Assembly: GCA_029549845.1 (NCBI GenBank)
Contig: JAKPIL010000081.1
Span: 1-7,573 of the forward strand
Direction: 5' to 3'
From: a bacterium
GTDB taxonomy: Bacteria; Patescibacteriota; Saccharimonadia; Saccharimonadales; UBA4665
DNA length: 7,573 bases
Numbering within the stretch: position 1 is the stretch's first letter; each line of letters opens with the position of its first letter. A program made the translations under genes and the position numbers. The notes under the pieces are model-generated. The model was not told the DNA's origin. It made no database searches and saw only the letters and a program-made list of their open reading frames with translations. This document shows positions 1-5,532 of this stretch, one piece after another.

Positions 1-114
1 ATGCACAGCTGGCAAAACGAATACAACGAACTACGGCGTCACTCCAGCTGCAATAACTTACCGCCACTCGAATACTTTAATGTGTTCTGGAAACAAAGGC
101 TAGCTTATGTGTGA
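1..114 (+). CDS. C-terminal end of an IS3/IS481-like transposase (integrase core), 5' part outside window
   Basis: The first frame is open from base 1 to a TGA at 112-114 and encodes 37 residues. It contains a W-x3-YN-x3-RHSS segment followed by NLPPLEY, which matches the typical end of the DDE integrase core domain (usually W..YN..RPHSSL..LTP.EY) in orfB of IS3-family and in IS481-family transposases. The catalytic DDE residues would lie upstream of the window, so it cannot be judged here whether the element is intact or active. The ATG at base 1 coincides with the window edge and is not a likely start, since the segment begins in the middle of a domain. Family assignment is by motif only; IS3 is favoured because the sequence that follows (up to 141) resembles an IS3-type end. 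Confidence 0.75.
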   Translation: MHSWQNEYNELRRHSSCNNLPPLEYFNVFWKQRLAYV

Positions 115-115
115 G

Positions 116-141
116 TGTCTAGACAACTGGGGCTTAGTACA
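116..141 (+). repeat. Probable right terminal inverted repeat of the IS element
   Basis: Just after the transposase stop, the sequence ends in GGGGCTTAGTACA. Read from the outside in, this begins TGTACTAAGCCCC, with the 5'-TG...CA-3' ends and the TGTACT start common in IS3-family elements. The likely IS boundary is base 141, with any target duplication starting at 142. A perfect 10-bp palindrome, TGTCTAGACA, lies at 116-125 inside this end. The left end is outside the window, so the inverted repeat and target duplication cannot be confirmed here. Confidence 0.5.
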
Positions 142-142
142 A

Positions 143-300
143 ACCCGAATCGCGAAACTCGCGCCCCTGTCATTCCGAGCGAAGTCGAGGAATCTCTTTG
201 TTGTACTTGTATCTAACGGGTGAGAAGAAGATCTTTCGACTTCGCTTTGCTTCGCTCAAGATGACATTTTTACGGTGTTTTTATGTTTTGTGATTCGGGT
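143..300. repeat. 9-bp inverted repeat (143-151 / 292-300) enclosing the palindromic element
   Basis: ACCCGAATC at 143-151 is the exact reverse complement of GATTCGGGT at 292-300. The pair brackets the 168-266 palindrome almost symmetrically (16 bp on the left, 25 bp on the right). A second small hairpin, CGCGA-AAC-TCGCG, lies at 151-163. The outer pair may be the boundary of a larger mobile palindrome, or may be chance. It begins one base after the inferred IS end. Confidence 0.4.
168..266. repeat. MITE/REP-like imperfect palindrome
   Basis: The left arm (168-195) begins TGTCATTCCGAGCGAAG and the right arm (229-266) is its imperfect reverse complement. After removing a 10-bp insertion from the right arm, 22 of 28 positions match. 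The insertion looks like a local duplication, since CTTCGCT occurs twice, separated by TTG. The arms are separated by about 33 bp. Dispersed intergenic palindromes of this general CATTCCGAGCGAAGTCGAGGAATCT-like appearance are seen in several bacterial phyla. On the + strand the hairpin is followed by ATTTTTA and another T-run, so it could also act as a terminator separating the IS from rpsB; that is inference. Confidence 0.6.
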
Positions 301-310
301 AAGTCTATGC

Positions 311-339
311 TTGCAGCACATGGCTCAATCTGTTAGAAT
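311..339 (+). promoter_or_regulatory. Predicted promoter of rpsB (extended -10)
   Basis: TGT-TAGAAT at 331-339 is an extended -10 element (five of six bases of TATAAT plus an upstream TGn). A weak -35 candidate, TTGCAG, lies at 311-316 with a 17-nt spacer. The 13 bases TCTGTTAGAATAT differ at one position from those upstream of rseP. A transcription start near 346 would give a leader of about 200 nt. Position and start are predicted, not measured. Confidence 0.5.
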
Positions 340-345
340 ATGAGG

Positions 346-549
346 GCAATTAACTAAGCAGGTGCGGGTGAGAATCCTCCTGGACGTCACTTTGTCAGTG
401 CGTTCAAGGCTATCCGACCGGTGTATAAGGATCAAAGAGGTTTTAGGTGAGAGGTTTTAGGTGAGAGGACTGGCTTCCAAGCATTTGTTGGCCACTCCAA
501 CCTATAACCTCTCCACTCCAACCTTTTCCTTCCTAAGAAAGGAGTCTGC
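346..549 (+). promoter_or_regulatory. rpsB 5' leader with predicted long stem-loop (439-523)
   Basis: No gene is visible between the predicted transcription start and rpsB. The segment 439-461 can pair with 501-523: 18 of 23 positions are Watson-Crick, in an arrangement ending about 15 nt before the Shine-Dalgarno AAAGGAG (538-544). The pyrimidine arm contains CCACTCCAACCT twice (492-503 and 513-524), so the arms could pair in more than one register. A smaller hairpin (ACG-T-CAC pairing with GTGCGT) lies upstream around 385-405. S2 is known in several bacteria to repress its own operon through the rpsB leader. That this leader acts the same way is inference, and I do not recognise a described leader family. 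Confidence 0.4.
437..469 (+). repeat. 14-bp tandem repeat, two copies plus a partial third
   Basis: GAGGTTTTAGGTGA occurs exactly twice in tandem (437-450 and 451-464) and is followed by GAGGA. It lies in the rpsB leader and forms the purine-rich arm of the stem-loop described for 439-523. A perfect short tandem copy suggests recent slippage or a selected structure. Confidence 0.85.
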
Positions 550-1272
550 ATGGCAGACGTAGATATCAAGCAATTACTAGAGGCCGGAGCGCATTTTGGT
601 CACAAAACCGAGCGCTGGCACCCTAAAATGGCACAGTACATCCACAGTAAACGTGGTGGTAGCCATATCATTGACCTCACCAAAACGGTGGTCAAGCTAG
701 AGGAAGCACTCGCTGTTGTCGAGGAAGCCGCAAGCAAAAACAAGCAAGTACTCTTTGTGGGTACCAAAAAGCAGGCGCAAGATATTGTTAAAAACCTTGC
801 TGAGGCTACAGGCCAGCCATTTGTCACCGAGCGTTGGCTTGGCGGCATGCTGACTAACTGGAACACCATTGGTGCCCAGATCAAACACTTGGTTGATCTT
901 GAGACCAAGATGGCCAACGGTGAGCTCGCAAACAAGTTCAACAAGCTTGAAGTCCAGCGTTTTCAGGAAGAAATAGACAGCCTCAACTTCCTGTACGGCG
1001 GTATTAAAGAGCTAAATGTCCGCCCCGGCGTGGTTGTTGTGTTCGATATCGTGCATGACCACAATGCGGTTAAGGAAGCCACAAAGCTCAAGCTGCCTAT
1101 CGTAGGCGTATGCGATACCAATGCAAACCCCACGGGCATTACCTATCCTATCCCGTGCAACGACGATGCTATCAAAACGCTGCAACTACTGGCAGATTAT
1201 TTCCAGGCAGCCGTAACCGCCGGCAAAGCCAAGAGCAAAGTCGAAAAACCAGCCGACAAAGACGAGAAGTAA
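550..1272 (+). CDS. rpsB: 30S ribosomal protein S2
   Basis: This encodes ribosomal protein S2, a component of the small subunit that binds late in assembly near S1 and the mRNA exit side. The 240-residue product has the family signatures in order: GAHFGH followed by KTERWHPKM (13-27), the RWLGGMLTN block (95-103), a charged helical stretch (about 110-145) matching the protruding coiled-coil hairpin, CDTNANP (188-194) and IPCNDDAIK (201-209). Length is typical. The lysine/glutamate-rich tail from about 225 is the variable C-terminus. The ATG at 550 follows a strong Shine-Dalgarno, AAAGGAG at 538-544, with 5-nt spacing. It stands first before tsf, the order conserved across most bacteria, and is expressed from the predicted promoter at 311-339 through a long structured leader. 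Confidence 0.97.
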   Translation: MADVDIKQLLEAGAHFGHKTERWHPKMAQYIHSKRGGSHIIDLTKTVVKLEEALAVVEEAASKNKQVLFVGTKKQAQDIVKNLAEATGQPFVTERWLGGMLTNWNTIGAQIKHLVDLETKMANGELANKFNKLEVQRFQEEIDSLNFLYGGIKELNVRPGVVVVFDIVHDHNAVKEATKLKLPIVGVCDTNANPTGITYPIPCNDDAIKTLQLLADYFQAAVTAGKAKSKVEKPADKDEK

Positions 1273-1284
1273 TTTAACAGACAA

Positions 1285-1385
1285 CAGGTAGCAGATAACA
1301 GAAATTTAGCAGGTAGCAGATAGCAGACACATGCAACCTGAAGCCTGCAAAATTTCTGCCAAATGTTCTCTGCTTCCTGCTAAAT
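1285..1385 (+). repeat. Direct and inverted repeats in the rpsB-tsf spacer, potential stem-loop
   Basis: An 18-bp direct repeat occurs at 1285-1302 and 1310-1327 (CAGGTAGCAGATAACAGA and CAGGTAGCAGATAGCAGA, 17/18 identical). The second copy overlaps an inverted repeat: 1304-1320 matches the reverse complement of 1369-1385 at 16 of 17 positions. CAGAAATTT (1299-1307) is also exactly complementary to 1350-1358. The right arm stops one base before the tsf Shine-Dalgarno GGAGG (1386-1390), so folding could affect tsf translation. No T-run follows, so it is not a typical terminator. The first copy of the direct repeat could compete for the same right arm. Confidence 0.7.
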
Positions 1386-1398
1386 GGAGGAACGACCC

Positions 1399-1992
1399 AT
1401 GGCAATATCTATAGATGAAATTAAAAGACTGCGCGAACTAACTGGCGTGGGCATGACCGATGCTAAAAAAGCGCTCGAGGAAGCTGGCGGTGACTTTGAC
1501 GCTGCCCTCAAAGAAATGCGCAAAAAGGGTCTCACCAAGGCCGAAAAGCGCGGTGAGCGCGAGGCTCGCCAGGGGCTTGTGGGCACCTATAACCACGATG
1601 GCCGCATAGGTGTTGTGGTAGAACTGAACTGCGAGACTGACTTTGTTGCGCGCAACGAAATATTCCAAGACCTCGTAAAAGACGTTGCTATGCACATTGC
1701 AGCCAGCAATCCACAGTACGTAAGTAGTGAAGACATTCCAGCTGAAGCTCGCGAAGCAAAAAAGCAAGAGCTGCTCGCCAGTGACGCCCTAAAGGGCAAA
1801 CCAGCAGAGATGGCCGATAAAATCGTTGAAGGCCAGCTAGGCAAATACTTCGCAGAACTGTGCTTGCTTGACCAGCCATTCATAAAAAACCCCGACCAAA
1901 CCGTGGGTGACTACGTGAAGGACCACAATGCTCGCCTAGGCGAAAACATCCTCGTCCGCCGCTTCCACCGCATCGCCCTCGGCGAGAAATAA
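1399..1992 (+). CDS. tsf: Elongation factor Ts
   Basis: EF-Ts is the cytosolic guanine nucleotide exchange factor that regenerates EF-Tu-GTP. The 197-residue product starts with the UBA-like N-terminal domain (about 4-41, with LTGVGMTDAKKAL) and then carries the core signature NCETDFVARNEIF (77-89), whose TDFVARN residues contact EF-Tu. It ends in GENILVRRF (181-189). At about 200 residues it is the short form, comparable to Thermus EF-Ts and well below the ~280 residues of E. coli, so it has a reduced core and no coiled-coil module. The ATG at 1399 is chosen over an in-frame ATG at 1384 because GGAGG (1386-1390) sits 8 nt upstream of it and overlaps the earlier ATG. No separate promoter was seen, so cotranscription with rpsB is likely. 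Confidence 0.96.
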   Translation: MAISIDEIKRLRELTGVGMTDAKKALEEAGGDFDAALKEMRKKGLTKAEKRGEREARQGLVGTYNHDGRIGVVVELNCETDFVARNEIFQDLVKDVAMHIAASNPQYVSSEDIPAEAREAKKQELLASDALKGKPAEMADKIVEGQLGKYFAELCLLDQPFIKNPDQTVGDYVKDHNARLGENILVRRFHRIALGEK

Positions 1993-2006
1993 GCCAAGGA
2001 ACTGCA

Positions 2007-2531
2007 ATGGGGCTATTTAATCGGAACAAGAAAACAGCCGAAAGCGAGTCTGGGTTGACACAGGACCAACGCGACGCGTACGTTACGTTGGCAGTCGCTT
2101 GGGCGTTCAGATGCATAAATCCTGAGGAGTCGCCCGCCTATGATTTCCCTGCGATTCCTAGCGCTGTACGAGCAATCATTCGTGAAGCAGTAACGAATCA
2201 TAAAATGGATGAAGTAGAAATACTCGACGCCGGTAGAGGGGTCCTCGAGAAGCTGGGAGCGCTCGGAATCTTTGGTGGCCTCTACGCAAGAACAGCGCAA
2301 GGGCCAGAAGAGGCAGAGCAAGAACAGCTACGAGTTCGTATCTTTAGACATGGCGATGCCGATATCTCTCATGAGCCGCTGCGACCAGAAGAAGGAAGTT
2401 TTATTGAAATCTACCCCGGAATTGAGCATCTAGTGATTGAAAACAGCCCCACAGGAGTTTCACACTCAACTTCGCCGGCCGATCTTGTGAACCCAACGAC
2501 AGCTCTTGGTCAGGGTAGCGGTTTGTTTTAA
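2007..2531 (+). CDS. Hypothetical protein, 174 aa, in the pyrH position
   Basis: I do not recognise this protein. The ATG at 2007 has a Shine-Dalgarno AAGGA (1996-2000) at 6-nt spacing and lies 14 nt after tsf, so it is probably cotranscribed and real. Residues 1-10 are short and basic (GLFNRNKK). About 18-38, 50-66 and 69-92 look helical, including a hydrophobic LGALGIFGGLYA stretch (83-94) too short and interrupted for a confident membrane span. A Glu/Gln-rich linker (100-107) is followed by a region with beta-strand character (107-146), and a Ser/Thr/Pro/Gly tail (147-174) looks disordered. No catalytic motif, signal peptide or nucleotide-binding loop is visible, and the amino-acid kinase motifs of UMP kinase are absent, so it is not a diverged pyrH. 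Its place next to tsf suggests, but does not show, a link to translation. Confidence 0.8.
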   Translation: MGLFNRNKKTAESESGLTQDQRDAYVTLAVAWAFRCINPEESPAYDFPAIPSAVRAIIREAVTNHKMDEVEILDAGRGVLEKLGALGIFGGLYARTAQGPEEAEQEQLRVRIFRHGDADISHEPLRPEEGSFIEIYPGIEHLVIENSPTGVSHSTSPADLVNPTTALGQGSGLF

Positions 2532-2567
2532 TATACCCGCTACTACATAGTTACATTCAGTACGGAG

Positions 2568-2588
2568 CTGACAAGGGTTTGCTATACT
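2568..2588 (+). promoter_or_regulatory. Predicted promoter of frr (extended -10)
   Basis: TGC-TATACT at 2580-2588 is an extended -10 element. CTGACA at 2568-2573 lies only 9 nt upstream of the hexamer, too close for a standard -35, yet the same spacing recurs before rseP. Transcription from about 2595 would place the Shine-Dalgarno AAAGGAG (2598-2604) almost at the 5' end of the mRNA, giving a leader of about 15 nt before frr. Confidence 0.55.
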
Positions 2589-2609
2589 GTAGGCATTAAA
2601 GGAGTACAG

Positions 2610-3173
2610 ATGAATCCACAACAGGCGGTTGAAGAGGCGAAGAAGAAGTTTGGTGCGGCACTAGAGCACTATCATGAGCAGCTTAAGACGCTGCGTACGG
2701 GGCGAGCGAGCGCGAGCATGCTCGATGCCGTGATGGTTGAAGTCTATGGTCAAAGCATGCCGCTCAACCAGGTGGCAAATGTCATTGCCCCAGAGGCGCA
2801 GCTGCTGCAGATTACCCCATTCGACCCGAGCAATCTGCAAAAGATAGCCAGCGCTATACGTGATAACCCAAGCTTGGGTATGAACCCGAGTGATGATGGT
2901 CGGGTTGTGCGCGTGCCGGTCCCAGCTCTTACCGAAGAGCGTCGCCGCGAAATCGTGAAGCAGCTCGGCAGCAAGCAAGAAGATGCCATGATTGCAGTAC
3001 GCAACATCCGGCACGATGCTATGGATGCGGTAGACGCTGCCAAAAAAGATAAATCTATTGGCGAAGATGATGCAAAGCGCCTGAGTAGCCAGGTGGAAGA
3101 CGCCATGCAAAAGGCTCGCACCGATGTGGAGGCTGCCAGCAAGGCAAAAGAAGCCGAGATAATGAAAGTGTAG
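2610..3173 (+). CDS. frr: Ribosome recycling factor
   Basis: RRF acts with EF-G to split post-termination ribosomes into subunits. The 187-residue length is normal for the family. Visible family features are an N-terminal helix leading into LKTLRTGRAS (25-34), the small beta-rich domain II (about 32-104, with VEVYGQSMPLNQVANV and ITPFDPSNLQKI), ALTEERRRE (106-114), the RNIRHDA helix (131-137) with its conserved arginines, and a long C-terminal helix completing the three-helix bundle of domain I. The ATG at 2610 is preceded by AAAGGAG at 2598-2604. Its own promoter lies directly upstream, separating it from the rpsB-tsf unit. The downstream polyprenyl synthase begins 7 nt after the stop and probably shares its transcript. 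Confidence 0.97.
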   Translation: MNPQQAVEEAKKKFGAALEHYHEQLKTLRTGRASASMLDAVMVEVYGQSMPLNQVANVIAPEAQLLQITPFDPSNLQKIASAIRDNPSLGMNPSDDGRVVRVPVPALTEERRREIVKQLGSKQEDAMIAVRNIRHDAMDAVDAAKKDKSIGEDDAKRLSSQVEDAMQKARTDVEAASKAKEAEIMKV

Positions 3174-3180
3174 GGGCTTT

Positions 3181-4233
3181 TTGAGCGCCCGACCCATACG
3201 TTCTTACGCTAAAAAGGTTCACGCAGTCTTATGCGAAACCTTTGCGTGTGCCGTGGAATCGCTACCACAAGATATGTCTCCGCAGGGCATGTGGGCACTC
3301 AAGGTGCTTGAGGAATATAACACTCGGCCGGCCAAGCGCCTGCGTGGGTCACTGGCTGCCGCTATGTATGACGAAGCATCCGGGAAGGAATATAGCCGGG
3401 AAGGGCTTGAGCTTGGGGCGGTCATGGAGGTGCTGCAAAATTACTTGCTTATTATAGATGACGTCATGGATCGTTCGGCGCTTCGGCGAGGCCTGCCAAC
3501 GGTGCATGAGCTGTACAAAACAACGCGTAAGGTGAGCGAGCACGAGGCAGGGATGATGGCCATAAATGTGGGGTTGCTCGCCGAGCAAATCGCTGGGATT
3601 ATGACGGCACATATACGGGTCGACGTCCAGCGTCTTGTGCACATGAGCGGCGTCATTCACCACAATATTGCCGTGACTGGTTTGGGGCAGATTGATGACC
3701 TATGCCGGGCGAGCGAGCGGCCGCCTACCGAAGCAGCCGTGCTGCATACCTACGAACAAAAAAGTAGTTACTATACCTTTATAAATCCGCTGGCGTGCGG
3801 TTTAGCACTCACGGGCCGTGACGATGCAAACCATGATGTAGAGCGGTTTGGCAAACCGGCGGGTGTGGCGTTTCAGCTGCACGACGACTGGCTAGGCATA
3901 TTCGGTGCAAGTGATGTAACGGGCAAGGCAAACCTCGACGATATACAGGAAGGTAAATACACGCTCCTCGTGCAGCAGGCGCTGGAACGACTCGAAGGTG
4001 CAGAGCGCGCGGCGTTCCAAAAAATCATCGGCAACTCCAGCGCAACGGCGGATGACTTACGGTTTGTGCAAGATGTGCTGGAGTCTTCAGGCGCGGCTGC
4101 ATATGTGCGAACTCGGCTTGAGACGTGTGCGGTGCAAGCAAAGCAGGCTGCCCGAGAAGCAACGGCGTGGCGGTCAGGCTTTGGTGAGCAGCTCTGCGAA
4201 CTCGTCGACTACGCGGTGGAGCGAACGTGGTGA
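3181..4233 (+). CDS. Trans-isoprenyl (polyprenyl) diphosphate synthase
   Basis: This enzyme is predicted to condense isopentenyl diphosphate with allylic diphosphates (FPP/GGPP-synthase family, all-alpha fold) for quinone, carotenoid or lipid-carrier precursors. The 350-residue product shows the first aspartate-rich motif DDVMD (93-97) followed by the conserved arginine pair in LRRGLPT (101-107), and the second motif FQLHDDWLG (231-239) followed by TGKANLDDIQEGKYTLL (247-263). The usual GGKRLRP appears as PAKRLRG (50-56). A tyrosine (Y88) stands five residues before the first motif, which in characterised relatives favours short C15-C20 products; the product length here is inference. The start is TTG at 3181, the first possible one after an in-frame stop, with AGGGG at 3172-3176. 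It directly follows frr, where uppS, an unrelated cis-prenyltransferase, is usually found. Confidence 0.9.
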   Translation: MSARPIRSYAKKVHAVLCETFACAVESLPQDMSPQGMWALKVLEEYNTRPAKRLRGSLAAAMYDEASGKEYSREGLELGAVMEVLQNYLLIIDDVMDRSALRRGLPTVHELYKTTRKVSEHEAGMMAINVGLLAEQIAGIMTAHIRVDVQRLVHMSGVIHHNIAVTGLGQIDDLCRASERPPTEAAVLHTYEQKSSYYTFINPLACGLALTGRDDANHDVERFGKPAGVAFQLHDDWLGIFGASDVTGKANLDDIQEGKYTLLVQQALERLEGAERAAFQKIIGNSSATADDLRFVQDVLESSGAAAYVRTRLETCAVQAKQAAREATAWRSGFGEQLCELVDYAVERTW

Positions 4234-4325
4234 GCGGCGGTGGAGTAGCTTTATGCAGTGGCGGGCGGCTTACAGCGAGCTTGTCCTCTGTGGCGAGTAT
4301 TGACCGCATTTTACCCCTGCAGTGT

Positions 4326-4346
4326 TTGACGAATGTCTGGTAGAAT
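4326..4346 (+). promoter_or_regulatory. Predicted promoter of rseP (extended -10)
   Basis: TGG-TAGAAT at 4338-4346 is an extended -10 element in the 147-bp gap after the polyprenyl synthase. TTGACG at 4326-4331 resembles a -35 but is only 9 nt from the hexamer, so it may not work as one; CTGCAG at 4317-4322 with an 18-nt spacer is a weaker alternative. The leader would be about 28 nt, with GGGGG (4370-4374) as the ribosome binding site. No clear terminator was found in the rest of the gap. Confidence 0.5.
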
Positions 4347-4380
4347 ATAACAGACGTAAACGCATATTTGGGGGTAACCT

Positions 4381-5532
4381 ATGTTATTTGTTCTCGCGAT
4401 TATACTATTCCTTGCACTTATCATCACTCATGAAATGGGTCATTTTCTGGTGGCTAAGCGCAACGGTGTGAAGGCCGAAGAGTTCGGCATATTCTTCCCA
4501 CCAAAACTGTGGGGTAAGAAAATGAAAGGCGGCTGGGAATTTACCGTCAATCTCTTACCGCTGGGCGGTTTTGTGAAGCTCAAGGGCGAGCACGATAGCG
4601 ACACCGAAGAGGGGAGCTTTGGCGCCGCCAGCGACCTAGCCAAGGCCAAAATTATGCTAGCTGGTGTAGCGGTCAACTTGGCGACGGCGCTGCTCCTTTT
4701 TACCCTCCTGGCGCTGGTAGGCATGCCTAAAATACCCGGCATAGATAACCAGTTCACGGTCAAAAGCGATACAAAAATAGTCAGACACGACGTGCTCGCT
4801 GCATTCGTTGAAAAAAACTCTCCCGCGGCCAAGGCTGGTCTGCAGGAAAATGACAAACTTCTACGTATTAACGGGGTGGCACTGGTAGATCAGTCGTTGC
4901 AGAGCCTTACCAAGCAGTTTGCTGGTCAAACTGTCGTTGTTGCGTACGAACGAGCTGGCGTAGTCAAAGCGACTCAAGCGACACTGCTGAGCACAAAAGT
5001 AGTCGAAGCGAGTCGGAAAACAGACAAGCCAAAGGGATACCTGGGTGTTGGGCCGCAGGAGGTTGTTGTGCAGCGCTCAACGTGGTCAGCGCCAATTGTG
5101 GCGGTTGGCCTCAGTGCTCAGCTCACCGGGCTGACTATGCAAGGGCTTGGGCATGCACTGCAAGGGTTGGGCGGAACCATAGCCGGGGGTATTACGGGGA
5201 ATTCGGTCGCTCGGCAAAACGCACAAACCGAGGCGAGTAGCCAGGTTTCTGGACCACTCGGCATTTACTTTGCGCTGAAGGGTGGCAGCTCGCTAGGCGT
5301 CTTGTATATGCTGTTCCTCATAGCCATCATTGCCCTCACACTTGCAATCATGAACGTGCTACCTATACCGGCGCTCGACGGCGGACGGCTATACATGATG
5401 TTGGCTAGTCGCCTTACCAAGGCAAAGCGGCTTACACCCAAGCTAGAAGAGGGCATTGTTGGTGCGAGCTTCTTGTTGCTTATTGCGCTCATAGTCTTAA
5501 TTACCGTCGTCGATGTCAAACGCTTCTTCTAG
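4381..5532 (+). CDS. rseP: Site-2 zinc metalloprotease (RseP family, M50)
   Basis: RseP-type proteases cut transmembrane segments, typically of anti-sigma factors or leftover signal peptides, within the inner membrane. The 383-residue protein has a first transmembrane helix (about 2-22) carrying the zinc-binding HEMGH (17-21), a membrane-associated loop with LPLGGFVKLKGE (59-70), a second hydrophobic helix (about 92-113), one PDZ-like domain (about 142-203, with NSPAAKAGLQENDKLLRINGV), SGPLGI (290-295), a third helix region (about 305-326) with NVLPIPALDGGR (325-336) supplying the third zinc ligand, and a final helix (about 358-377). A single PDZ domain, unlike the two in E. coli, is common in the family. 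The start is the ATG at 4381, 6 nt after GGGGG. Which substrate it cuts here is unknown; the last 20 nt overlap the next gene. Confidence 0.95.
   Translation: MLFVLAIILFLALIITHEMGHFLVAKRNGVKAEEFGIFFPPKLWGKKMKGGWEFTVNLLPLGGFVKLKGEHDSDTEEGSFGAASDLAKAKIMLAGVAVNLATALLLFTLLALVGMPKIPGIDNQFTVKSDTKIVRHDVLAAFVEKNSPAAKAGLQENDKLLRINGVALVDQSLQSLTKQFAGQTVVVAYERAGVVKATQATLLSTKVVEASRKTDKPKGYLGVGPQEVVVQRSTWSAPIVAVGLSAQLTGLTMQGLGHALQGLGGTIAGGITGNSVARQNAQTEASSQVSGPLGIYFALKGGSSLGVLYMLFLIAIIALTLAIMNVLPIPALDGGRLYMMLASRLTKAKRLTPKLEEGIVGASFLLLIALIVLITVVDVKRFF

Noticed and set aside
437..524. CRISPR-like array in the rpsB leader
   Set aside because: The repeats are 14 bp, in direct tandem without spacers, and number only two.
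600..944. 114-aa minus-strand open frame inside rpsB
   Set aside because: It is opposite a highly conserved ribosomal protein gene and has no independent support.
1304..1385. Intrinsic terminator between rpsB and tsf
   Set aside because: The inverted repeat has a long loop and is followed by the tsf ribosome binding site, not by a T-run.
1384..1398. In-frame upstream ATG adding MEERP to EF-Ts
   Set aside because: The GGAGG ribosome binding site overlaps this ATG and is correctly spaced for the ATG at 1399, whose product begins as EF-Ts proteins normally do.
2661..3197. 178-aa open frame on the minus strand across frr
   Set aside because: It lies entirely opposite a clear frr gene, shows no recognisable motif or ribosome binding site, and is best explained as a shadow of frr codon use.
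3998..4303. 101-aa plus-strand frame overlapping the end of the prenyl synthase
   Set aside because: It is out of frame with a gene whose motifs are clear, rich in Ser/Arg/Trp, lacks a ribosome binding site, and only its last 70 bases lie outside that gene.
4234..4337. Terminator or small gene in the gap before rseP
   Set aside because: Only weak short complementarities (GCGG with CCGC) were found, with no T-run and no convincing reading frame with a ribosome binding site.
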